A stretch of 44,062 bases of DNA, from assembly GCA_964405755.1 (NCBI GenBank), contig CAYOPF010000004.1, positions 1 through 44,062 of the forward strand, in the 5' to 3' direction. A program made the position numbers and the translations under genes. Each line of letters begins with the position of its first letter. Positions within the stretch are counted from its first letter, which is position 1. This DNA comes from GWF2-33-9 sp964405755. Lineage in GTDB: Bacteria; Bacteroidota; Ignavibacteria; Kapaibacteriales; UBA2268. Positions 1 through 8,016 of this stretch are shown here, piece after piece. A model generated the notes under the pieces. That model made no database searches and was not told the origin of the DNA. It was given only the letters and a program-made list of their open reading frames with translations.

Positions 1-1530
1 AGTAACATAGTCTAAAACTCCACTTCCTTTAATGCCTGAAAACACAAATTCCATATCGGATTTTTGATTTGCGTTTTGTTCCTTCTTTCCAAGGAATGGT
101 GGATTTCCGATGATAAATGAGATTTCATTTTTAGAAACCAAACTTTCCCATTCTGTTTGCAACGCGTTACCGTGTACAATTTTTGCAGATTTTTTCAGAG
201 GCAAACGAACAAAGTATTGTCCAAACTCGTTGCTAATTTGCATATTCATTTGGTGGTCGATAAGCCACATTGCAACTTCGGCAATCCGTGCAGGAAATTC
301 TTCGTACTCTATGCCATAAAATTGGTCAACGTTAAGCCAAATAATATTGCCAATATCGGTAACTCTTTGCCCTGACTTATACAACTCCCTTAAAATTTCC
401 AATTCCAATAAACGCAATTCTCTGTATGTGATTACAAGGAAGTTTCCGCAACCGCAAGCAGGGTCGAGGAATTTAAGAGTGCTTAACTTTTTATGAAATT
501 CAGGAAGTTTGTTTTTATTGTCTTTGATACTTTCAAAGTCTTTCCAAAGGTCGTCCAAGAAAAGCGGTTTGATAAGTTTTAAAATGTTGGTTTCGCTTGT
601 GTAATGTGCTCCCAAGTTTCTGCGTTCTTTCGGGTTCATTACGCTTTGAAACATTGAGCCGAAAATGGCAGGCGAAATTTTGCTCCAATCAATATAAGAA
701 CAGTCTAAAAGTGCTTGTCGCATTTTGCTGTCAAAACTTGCCGTAGGCAAGATTTCTTCAAACAATTTTCAGTTTACATACGGAAAGTCGGCAAGTTGCT
801 CGTCAAGATTTTTAAAACGGGTTTCCTTTGGTGTGTTTAATACTTGAAACAACTCTTGCAATTTGGCTGCAAGGTCGCTTCCGTCTTCTGCTGTCCGCTG
901 TTCTAAATATTCTTGAAATTGTTGCTTATTGAAAATTGTCGTGTCTTCTGCAAACAATAAAAATAAAATACGAACCAAGTAAACTTCTAATGGATGTCCA
1001 GTATATCCAATTTCTTCAAGTCTGTCGTGAAGTTTACCCATTAACTCTGCTGCTTTAATGTTTGCAGGGTCTTGTTCTTTGTAAACTTTCTTTTGGTAGC
1101 CAAGTAAGTAACCGAAATGCTGAACATTATTTACAAGGTCGTTGAGTTTGAACTCAATCGTTTTGTTTTCTTCAAGGTCGTAAAGTCGGAAGTTTTCAAA
1201 GTCGGAAATGAGAATGTATTTCGGAAGTTCGTGTTCTTTCAGTCCGTGTAAATAGTCTTTTGCTTGTCCGTAGGCTTTGTCAAGGTTTTTGCCTCGACTT
1301 TTCATTTCAATTAAAATTGTACCTTTCCAAAGCAGGTCAATGTAGCCGTCTTTGTCGTCCAGTTTTTTTACTCGATGTTCAAAGGTTGAAACACGTTTAC
1401 TGCTAATGCCAAACACGTTAAAAAACTCAACCAAAAATGGCTTTGCATCTGCTTCTTCGTTTGAAGTGTCCGCCCATTCCTTTGAGAATTTTAATGCTCT
1501 ATCTTTTATTTCGTTCCAACTAAGTGTCAT
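1..1530 (-). pseudogene. MmeI-like (type IIL) restriction-modification enzyme, 5' part, interrupted by in-frame TGA
   Basis: Single-chain restriction endonuclease plus adenine methyltransferase. The intact N-terminal part (253 residues, ATG at 1530) carries the nuclease signature D65-X9-E75-x-K77, the spacing known for MmeI-family nucleases, followed by a helical connector. After the segment FPYVN comes TGA (769-771). The same frame then continues open to the window edge as K-LFEEILPTASFDSK and contains the methyltransferase motifs DPACGCGNFL (SAM-binding motif I) and NPPF (catalytic motif IV). Homologues usually read FPYVNGxLFEE here, so TGA most likely replaces a Gly codon (GGA) by one G-to-T change. 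Translation stopping at TGA would give nuclease and linker without a methylase. The 3' end and the target-recognition domain lie outside the window. Family assignment is strong; loss of function is inferred. Confidence 0.85.
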
Positions 1531-1957
1531 TTTTTATTTCAATTATATGTTTCTAAATAACTGTGACAATAGAATATGATTTTGAAATAGTCTTTGATTA
1601 TTCTAATTGAATTTGTCAATTCATACTAATAAATATATTTCTAAATTAACAACTTTTTTTTAAATAACTATCGAAATTTGTCAACAATTGAAATTAGGCC
1701 ACAAGGCAAATCTTCTGTTGTCATTTCTCAATCGCTTCACAATCCAGATGTTGATAAATGGATTGAGAACAATCCAGATAAAATCGTTGCTCTTCGGCTT
1801 TGGATAGATTTAAATAAATAAGGAACAAGTTTTGCTGAACAACGAACCAATTTGTTTTCGAAAAATATGTTCCAAATGCAAACAAAAATTCTTATATTTG
1901 CATTTAGCGGTTTAACTGTAAATATGATTTTTTATATTTGCACTTGGAGGTATCTAA
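1531..1957. other. Intergenic region with a small C-terminal coding remnant
   Basis: AT-rich spacer between the divergent restriction gene and the Fic gene. On the plus strand 1645-1821 is open and protein-like: it encodes a piece containing the residues STIEIRPQGKSS and ending in ALRLWIDLNK before TAA at 1819. It has no ATG and starts right after a stop, so it looks like the tail of a lost gene. I do not recognise the family. The last 70 bases hold two promoter-like boxes described separately. Confidence 0.4.
1893..1940 (+). promoter_or_regulatory. Two tandem TATATTTG boxes upstream of the Fic gene
   Basis: TATATTTG occurs at 1893-1900 and again at 1933-1940, each followed by GCAnTT, exactly 40 bases apart. 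This fits the Bacteroidota primary-sigma -7 consensus TAnnTTTG. No clean -33 TTG is visible 19-21 bases upstream of either copy. The proximal copy would start the transcript only about a dozen bases before the ATG at 1958. The strong Shine-Dalgarno GGAGG lies at 1946-1950. Confidence 0.45.
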
Positions 1958-3091
1958 ATGGAAATTAACAAATTCAAGTCAGGAAAGTATATAAAGCAAT
2001 TTCAGTATGAAAGTTTTCTTCCAACGTTGATTAATACAGATTGGGAGATTAATGACATTAATATGATTCAGATCCTAAGCGAGGCTGATATTAAGATTGG
2101 CGAATTGAATGCTTTCTCCCAACTTGTTCCCGATATTGATTTCTTTATTAAAATGCACGTAATTAAAGAAGCAACGACATCGAGTAGAATTGAAGGTACT
2201 CAAACTAATATAGTAGAGGCAGTGCAAAAGGAATACCAGATTGATCCTGAGAAAAAAGATGACTGGGAAGAAGTTCAGAATTACGTAATTGCTATGAATG
2301 AAGCTATCGAGAGTTTGAAAAGCTTACCTTTGTCGAATAGGCTTTTATGCAAAATTCACAAAACTTTACTTCAAGGAGTAAGAGGAAAACACAAAAGTCC
2401 CGGTGAAATCAGGAGCAGTCAAAATTGGATAGGGGGTGCTTCGATTAAGGATGCAATATTTGTTCCACCACACATTAATGATTTGCCTGAACTATTGTCC
2501 GATTTTGAAAAATTTCTAAATAATGATGAGATTAAACTGCCACATTTAATTAGAGTGGGAATAGCGCATTATCAAATTGAAACGATTCACCCTTTTCTTG
2601 ATGGAAACGGAAGGGTCGGAAGGCTTTTAATTACATTATATATGGTAAGTAATGGATTGCTGGTTAAGCCTACTTTATATTTATCCGATTTCTTCGAGAA
2701 AAACAAATCAATATACTATGACAATCTTACTCGAATTAGAACCAACAACGATTTATCTCAATGGCTAAAATTTTTCCTTGTAGGTGTGAAGCAAACAGCG
2801 GAAAGTTCGATTTCTACTTTTAGATCAATTATTGAACTTAGGCAGGATGTTGAATTTAAACGAATACTAACCTTGGGGAAGAAAACTAAAACTGCTCAGA
2901 AATTACTCCATTTTCTTTATAGAAATCCGATGGTTAGTAGCCAAGATATTGCTATGGAATTGGATTGTAGTGCCTCGACGGCATTTCGACTTGTTGAAGA
3001 TTTTATAAATCTAGGTATTCTTAGGGAAACTACAGGCTACAAACGCAACAGGTTTTTTGTGTTTGAACAGTATTTAAGATTATTTGAATAG
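1958..3091 (+). CDS. Fic family protein (class II adenylyltransferase with C-terminal winged helix)
   Basis: 377-residue Fic protein, predicted to transfer AMP (or another nucleotide part) to hydroxyl side chains of a target protein. The catalytic loop H211-PFLDGNGRVGR222 is complete, with the invariant His, Asp, Asn and Arg. An N-terminal inhibitory motif SxxxEG is seen at S75-E79-G80, so this is a class II, self-inhibited Fic in which the inhibitory Glu blocks ATP binding. Residues about 310-377 form a winged-helix DNA-binding region, as in many stand-alone bacterial Fic proteins. The start is set by GGAGG at 1946-1950, 7 bases before ATG. The gene is monocistronic; no antitoxin gene is needed because inhibition is in cis. 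The target is unknown. It sits next to a damaged restriction gene, which suggests an accessory locus. Confidence 0.92.
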   Translation: MEINKFKSGKYIKQFQYESFLPTLINTDWEINDINMIQILSEADIKIGELNAFSQLVPDIDFFIKMHVIKEATTSSRIEGTQTNIVEAVQKEYQIDPEKKDDWEEVQNYVIAMNEAIESLKSLPLSNRLLCKIHKTLLQGVRGKHKSPGEIRSSQNWIGGASIKDAIFVPPHINDLPELLSDFEKFLNNDEIKLPHLIRVGIAHYQIETIHPFLDGNGRVGRLLITLYMVSNGLLVKPTLYLSDFFEKNKSIYYDNLTRIRTNNDLSQWLKFFLVGVKQTAESSISTFRSIIELRQDVEFKRILTLGKKTKTAQKLLHFLYRNPMVSSQDIAMELDCSASTAFRLVEDFINLGILRETTGYKRNRFFVFEQYLRLFE

Positions 3092-3280
3092 ATATATGGA
3101 GCACATTTTGAATGCCTATTAATGAATATTTTATAGTAAATTATGCATCTATATTAGGTTATATAAAAAATGAACTACCCCAAATTTCAGTAATTTGGTT
3201 ACTTGAATCAGTTTTATTTTTTGATATTTTTACAAAATAAATCAAGAATTTCCATTAAAACCAAGAATAAACATAAAAAA

Positions 3281-3316
3281 AAAGACTATCTCGAGTTGTG
3301 GGATAGTCTTTTCTTT
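3281..3316. terminator. Bidirectional rho-independent terminator between Fic gene and tRNA-Asn
   Basis: Perfect 10-bp stem AAAGACTATC (3281-3290) and GATAGTCTTT (3302-3311) with an 11-base loop. It is flanked by an A-run on the left and a T-rich tract on the right, so it can act in both directions. It lies just downstream of the tRNA (minus strand) and about 190 bases after the Fic stop (plus strand). Confidence 0.8.
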
Positions 3317-3321
3317 TCTTG

Positions 3322-3395
3322 CTCCTGAGCAGGGACTTGAACCCCGGACCCTCTGATTAACAGTCAGATGCTCTAACCAGCTGAGCTACTCAGGA
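3322..3395 (-). tRNA. tRNA-Asn(GTT)
   Basis: A 74-base cloverleaf reads on the minus strand. The acceptor is TCCTGAG paired with CTCAGGA and discriminator G73. The D arm is GCTC...GAGC and the anticodon stem TCTGA/TCAGA with loop CTGTTAA, giving anticodon GTT. The T arm is CGGGG-TTCAAGT-CCCTG. CCA is not encoded; the next bases are CAA. It is transcribed from its own promoter just upstream and ends at the hairpin at 3281-3311. Confidence 0.97.
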
Positions 3396-3423
3396 ATTGT
3401 GTTTCCTAAATAAATTAGGATTA

Positions 3424-3455
3424 CAAAATTACGAACTTTTATTTTAATAACAAAA
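3424..3455 (-). promoter_or_regulatory. Bacteroidota-type promoter of tRNA-Asn
   Basis: On the minus strand TTTTG (3455-3451), then exactly 19 bases, then TAATTTTG (3431-3424). This matches the TTG-N19-21-TAnnTTTG promoter of the Bacteroidota primary sigma factor. The tRNA 5' end lies 28 bases downstream of the -7 box. The same architecture recurs in front of rpsL. Confidence 0.75.
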
Positions 3456-3472
3456 TTTATTAATAATTTTTT

Positions 3473-5479
3473 TTATTCTTCTACCACAACGAATTCAACC
3501 CTGCGATTAATCTGCCGTCCTTCTTCGGTTCGGTTATCGGCAATTGGTTTGGATTTTCCGTAACCCACTACTTTAATTCTATTGGCATCCACTCCTCTGT
3601 CTATAAGGTATTGCGAAACAGAATTTGCTCTGTTCTGGGATAATTCATTGTTTGCCTTGTCGCTGCCCACATTGTCGGTATGTCCTTCGATTCTGATTTT
3701 AAGTGTTGGTTTCTCTTGCATCAACTTTAATAATCTATTCAGCTCGGGGAAGGACTCTGGCAGTAGTTCAAATTTTCCGAATTCGAAAAAGATATTATTT
3801 ATCTTAATGGATTCCCCAATTATTATTGGTACCATCATTATATCTTTCTTAATTTCTTTTTCGGTAATGTTGCTTGTTAAATCGATGTTTTCGTTTATCG
3901 AATAAAAGCCCTCGGAACTTGCCGAAAAACCATATTTTTTTCCAACTGGCAAAGCAATCTTATATTCGCCGGTAATTGCATTGGAACGGGCAATTCCTAC
4001 TTCCTCGCCGGATGGCAAGAGCTCGTAGGATATTTTTGCACTCAATGGCATTTTGGTTTTGGCATTGAGCACTCGACCGGAAATTAACTGAACACTCGTA
4101 GGTTTAGCACTTTGTGGAAGTTGAATCCGATAAATATCCTCATTTCCAGAATCGTTATCGGATGTTACAAAATAAGCATAATCCCCTTCGGCAGTTGTGG
4201 AAAAATAAGCATCCCATTCAGGGGTATTAATTGTTGGCCCAATGTTCATAGGTTCCGACCAGTTTGCCCAGGTACTATCCAATCGCCGTGTAACAAAGAT
4301 ATCGTTCTTGCCATAACCAGGATAACCATTACCGGAAAAATACAGCGTCTTTCCATCTGGAGCTAAAAATGGAGATTCTTCGTTACATGGAGTATTGATA
4401 GAAGGTCCTAAATTCATAGGTTTCGACCAGGTTCCATCGGAAAACATTAGCGATACATATAAATCGTGGTCACCAAAAGTGGGCTCGGATACAATAGAAA
4501 GCAGCAATGTTTTGCCGTCGCTACCAAGTGAATAACTATTATACCTGCTTTTGGACTGATATTCCTGAATATTCAATTTTTCGGGAAATCCCCAACCTTC
4601 GGCAACTCTGTTGGACATCGACAAACCTGGCAACGGACTTTGGTTCCACCGGTATATGTTACCTAAAAGCAACGAATTGTTGTCGGGAGTTACCGATATT
4701 GCAAAATTGTTGTGTGGATTATTTATTGGAGCACCAATATTCTTAGGTTTACTAAAATTACCGTTTTCGTCGATTTCGGAATACCACACGTCTTGTTGCT
4801 TATCGGGTCCGATATTGCCGGGATGCCCTTCGCGAGTAAAATACAACGTTCTTCCGTCGGGAGTGATTATTGGTGCTAATTCGGAGAAATCGGAATTGAC
4901 AATAGTAACCGGTTCTGGTTTGAACTCACTTATCACATCAGGGATAACGTTAATAACTGGTTTAATGGTATCTTTGCAAGCCGTTAGGCCTACTGCATCG
5001 ATTTGGTATTCTTCGAGGAAAAAGGAAGTGTTGAATTCTAATTTTACTGTCGATACTTCGTATTGTTCGAAAAATAAATTCAAAAATCTTCCTGAAATGT
5101 TTAAGGGAACGGGCTTTGGGTCGTCGTAAATAACCTTGGATTTACCTAATTTATTGTAAAGCGTAACCCTTGCCAATGCTCCTGGATTGAAGTTTTCTGC
5201 TAAAATCAATTGAGATGCAACATAAGTTGCTCCGTGGTCCAGTAGAATATGTTGCGTTCTTCTTACTCCGTAGGGAACCGACCAAGCACCCAGAGTTCTG
5301 CCCTGTTGTGGCATTATGTTGTATTTTCCTAAAATGCGGTTAGGACTGTATCTATTTGCTGAATTTATGTCGGAGGAACAGTTGATAATCGACTTTGCCC
5401 AATAAACATCACATTCATCCGAAAAAGCACCAGCAGGAAAAAGAAATAATAATAAAACTAAAAATCTAAAAACATTCAT
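3473..5479 (-). CDS. OmpA-family protein with PD40 beta-propeller repeats
   Basis: 668-residue exported protein. An N-terminal signal peptide (about residues 1-20, hydrophobic LVLLLFLFPAGAFS) is followed by a beta-rich domain (about 25-170) and a WD40-like PD40 propeller. The propeller has at least four repeats of the type PDGxTLYFxxxG...DIYxxxxxxG.WsxPxNiGxxINTP. Then come a carboxypeptidase-regulatory-like beta-sandwich (about 460-540) and a C-terminal OmpA domain with GHTDNVG, NNELSQNRA and NRRVEF, which hold the Asp and Arg that bind diaminopimelate in peptidoglycan. It probably links the outer membrane or a surface complex to the cell wall. Related OmpA/PD40 proteins act near T9SS. Its ATG directly follows the TAA of the upstream gene (TAAATG), so the two are co-transcribed and likely coupled in translation. 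Confidence 0.88.
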   Translation of the reverse strand: MNVFRFLVLLLFLFPAGAFSDECDVYWAKSIINCSSDINSANRYSPNRILGKYNIMPQQGRTLGAWSVPYGVRRTQHILLDHGATYVASQLILAENFNPGALARVTLYNKLGKSKVIYDDPKPVPLNISGRFLNLFFEQYEVSTVKLEFNTSFFLEEYQIDAVGLTACKDTIKPVINVIPDVISEFKPEPVTIVNSDFSELAPIITPDGRTLYFTREGHPGNIGPDKQQDVWYSEIDENGNFSKPKNIGAPINNPHNNFAISVTPDNNSLLLGNIYRWNQSPLPGLSMSNRVAEGWGFPEKLNIQEYQSKSRYNSYSLGSDGKTLLLSIVSEPTFGDHDLYVSLMFSDGTWSKPMNLGPSINTPCNEESPFLAPDGKTLYFSGNGYPGYGKNDIFVTRRLDSTWANWSEPMNIGPTINTPEWDAYFSTTAEGDYAYFVTSDNDSGNEDIYRIQLPQSAKPTSVQLISGRVLNAKTKMPLSAKISYELLPSGEEVGIARSNAITGEYKIALPVGKKYGFSASSEGFYSINENIDLTSNITEKEIKKDIMMVPIIIGESIKINNIFFEFGKFELLPESFPELNRLLKLMQEKPTLKIRIEGHTDNVGSDKANNELSQNRANSVSQYLIDRGVDANRIKVVGYGKSKPIADNRTEEGRQINRRVEFVVVEE

Positions 5480-7804
5480 TTATTTAATCACTACAAACTT
5501 CTCTACGTGTGTAATATCTCCACAATTTAAACGAACAAAATAAGTACCAGATTGTAATTTGGTTGTATTTAAAGAATAGTTGTAATCGCCAATCCCATAT
5601 TGACCAAGGTTCTCTGTTAATATTGCACTGCCTTGAAGATCAAGTATTTCGAACTTCAAATTACCAGCCTTAGAAATCGCAAAATCCAAATCCAGATTAT
5701 CCGACGATATCATTGAATTAGCCAAACGCAAATAACTTGCAAATCCTTTCTCGGATTCATCAACCCCAACTCCTTCTTGGACGATTTTAGTAATCTGATT
5801 AACCGAAATATTGTTGTAGGTAACATAATCCTTGCTTTGAGGCCAGCGAATTTCAACCTTGTCAATAGTTTGAGCTTGACCGATTCCAAAATGAAGAACA
5901 TATGGTTTTTGCATTTTTTGACCACGACCAGCACAAACTTCCTGCATATATATCTTGCCACCTGCATAAACTTTTACTCTTGCTCCAATAGCAAATTTAT
6001 TGGTTTTGTTGGAACGTAAATCAATCTTCACCCAGTTGTTGTTGGTTTCGCTCCAATAATTTTTGAACAATTTAAATTTTCTATCGACCGACATCGCCAA
6101 ATCCAATTTACCATCATTGTCGTAATCGGCCCAGCATGCATCGTCGCCAGTAACAATACGGTTCAATCCAGCTTCGTAGGTAACGTTCTTGAATTTCAAA
6201 TCGGTGGTTTGCTTGTATAAATCAATATATCTGCAACCGTAATAGGTTGTGATTACAAAATCGGCTAAACCGTCGTTATCGAAGTCTCCCCAAGCAGCAC
6301 CAGCATGTGTTTCTTCGTAAGTTATACCAAGAGAACTCCCACCTATTTGCGAATCGTAGGTGTCTGTAAATATACCATTTTGATTTTTATAAATCGTTGT
6401 TCCGCGAAAACCAAAAGCTGCATTTTGGGGATGGACAAACTGAGGCAAAAGCAAATCCATATCGCCATCGTTATCGTAGTCGTACCAATCAACTCCCGTT
6501 CCGTGGTTGCTATAATTTCTACCATCTTTCGAAAACATATCTATAGCTTTTTGGTTGGCTATTTCCACAAAAACCAAATCTCCTTTGTTTTCCCATAACT
6601 CATCGGGTTCCTGGTAGTAATTTGTAACGAAAAGGTCCATATCGCCGTCGTTGTCGAAATCCACAAACTGACAACCTCGACTACGTCTATTAACTGCTGT
6701 TTGGCACAAGCCTCCGGCTAATTTAAATCCACCTTTTCCATCATTTATAAACATATAGTTTGGATATGGCGTAGGATATGGATTCCATAATTGGGTAACA
6801 TAAAAATCGGGATAATTATCATTGTTAATATCCGAAACGGCAAATCCAGAAACTGAGCGGAATCCAGGCAACGAAGTTTGTTTTCTTGTAAAAGTATTAT
6901 CTCCTTTATTGATGAAAAGAACCATTGGTTTCAATCCGTCGGCACTTTCGAACAAAAATATTATATCCAATTTACCATCATTATCTATGTCGATAAAGAA
7001 ATTTCCCTGTGGGGTTTCGGTTAATCCAGATTGTGTTGTAATTTCCTTGTATCCGTCCTTGCTATTAAGAAATAATCTTCCATTAATCAACAAATCCTGG
7101 TAGTCGTCATCATTTATATCGCCATACGAAATTGAAGACTGGGACATCGTCGAAGGCAATCCAGCAGTTCCGGTTCGATCCAACAAATAAGATTTTGGCG
7201 AGCTCATTGCCAATTCTACCTTCAATTCGGCAAGAAACGATCTGGGAGCCCCAGCCCAAAGTTGACTTGTTTCTGCTGCATTGTAATTGGCAAATATCTG
7301 ATATATATAATTACCTCCATCTTCTGACTGACAGAATGGAGTTGGCTCGCTCTGGGATGATATAAAAAATGTTTTAGTCCGATTGTCGATTGCAACACCT
7401 ATAAACACCTGATCTCCATCGAAATATACCGGTTCGGGAAAGTTAATGTCCATTGGGGCTGGCTGTTGAGCACCTGGGAATTGAAATTGAGCAGCACCCA
7501 GTACGCCTTTGGATGAAAATGCGAAAACCTGTGGTAGCACATGTCCCGCCTGATGATCCAAGCAATAAACATTTATATTAGAGGGTTCGCCATACAAGTA
7601 AATTCTCATTGATTTGATATAGCAGGGTGCGGGTATGTCGAACCTCTGAAACTGATGTGTGTAGGGGAACACTCCCTGACCTTCGGGTATATAGTAAGTA
7701 AGTTTATCGTCTTCTTTCCAGTATTTCAATGTAATTTCCTGAGATAATAAATAGTTTGGTGCTATGCTAATTAGCATAAACAAGGTAAAAATTACTCTTT
7801 TCAT
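5480..7804 (-). CDS. Secreted FG-GAP/VCBS repeat protein with ASPIC/UnbV domain and T9SS sorting domain
   Basis: 774 residues. The signal peptide is about 1-21. About seven calcium-binding-like acidic repeats of the form DxDNDGxxD (for example DIDNDGKLD, DFDNDGDMD, DYDNDGKLD) form an FG-GAP/integrin-like propeller. An ASPIC/UnbV domain follows (NWVKIDL...IGARVKVY...HFGIGQ...VEIRWPQ). The last about 85 residues are a type A T9SS C-terminal domain with FEILDLQG, LQSGTYFVRL and terminal KFVVIK. It should be exported by Sec, moved across the outer membrane by T9SS and anchored or released. The architecture is that of CRTAC1-like surface proteins. It is first in a two-gene unit with the OmpA/PD40 gene. 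The substrate or adhesion target is unknown. Confidence 0.9.
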   Translation of the reverse strand: MKRVIFTLFMLISIAPNYLLSQEITLKYWKEDDKLTYYIPEGQGVFPYTHQFQRFDIPAPCYIKSMRIYLYGEPSNINVYCLDHQAGHVLPQVFAFSSKGVLGAAQFQFPGAQQPAPMDINFPEPVYFDGDQVFIGVAIDNRTKTFFISSQSEPTPFCQSEDGGNYIYQIFANYNAAETSQLWAGAPRSFLAELKVELAMSSPKSYLLDRTGTAGLPSTMSQSSISYGDINDDDYQDLLINGRLFLNSKDGYKEITTQSGLTETPQGNFFIDIDNDGKLDIIFLFESADGLKPMVLFINKGDNTFTRKQTSLPGFRSVSGFAVSDINNDNYPDFYVTQLWNPYPTPYPNYMFINDGKGGFKLAGGLCQTAVNRRSRGCQFVDFDNDGDMDLFVTNYYQEPDELWENKGDLVFVEIANQKAIDMFSKDGRNYSNHGTGVDWYDYDNDGDMDLLLPQFVHPQNAAFGFRGTTIYKNQNGIFTDTYDSQIGGSSLGITYEETHAGAAWGDFDNDGLADFVITTYYGCRYIDLYKQTTDLKFKNVTYEAGLNRIVTGDDACWADYDNDGKLDLAMSVDRKFKLFKNYWSETNNNWVKIDLRSNKTNKFAIGARVKVYAGGKIYMQEVCAGRGQKMQKPYVLHFGIGQAQTIDKVEIRWPQSKDYVTYNNISVNQITKIVQEGVGVDESEKGFASYLRLANSMISSDNLDLDFAISKAGNLKFEILDLQGSAILTENLGQYGIGDYNYSLNTTKLQSGTYFVRLNCGDITHVEKFVVIK

Positions 7805-8016
7805 AATTCACCGTTGATAGTTAATCAATAAAAATGTAAATTAACAAAAACAATGTAATTTACAAAAAAATTGAACTAATTTTAACTTCCGACTATTGTT
7901 AATATTTCTTAACAATAAATTAATTTTATATTAACCAAAGATAAACTAAAACTTAATTATAAAAAGGGAATTTTGTTTTTTTAATTTGTGTGGTTTTATT
8001 AAAATGTGGTGTTATT

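Noticed and set aside
110..375. Plus-strand open frames of about 70 codons at the window start
   Set aside because: They are antisense to the methyltransferase part of the restriction gene, which carries clear motifs.
769..771. Selenocysteine at the TGA of the restriction enzyme
   Set aside because: Homologues have Gly, not Cys, at this position, and I see no convincing hairpin directly after the TGA.
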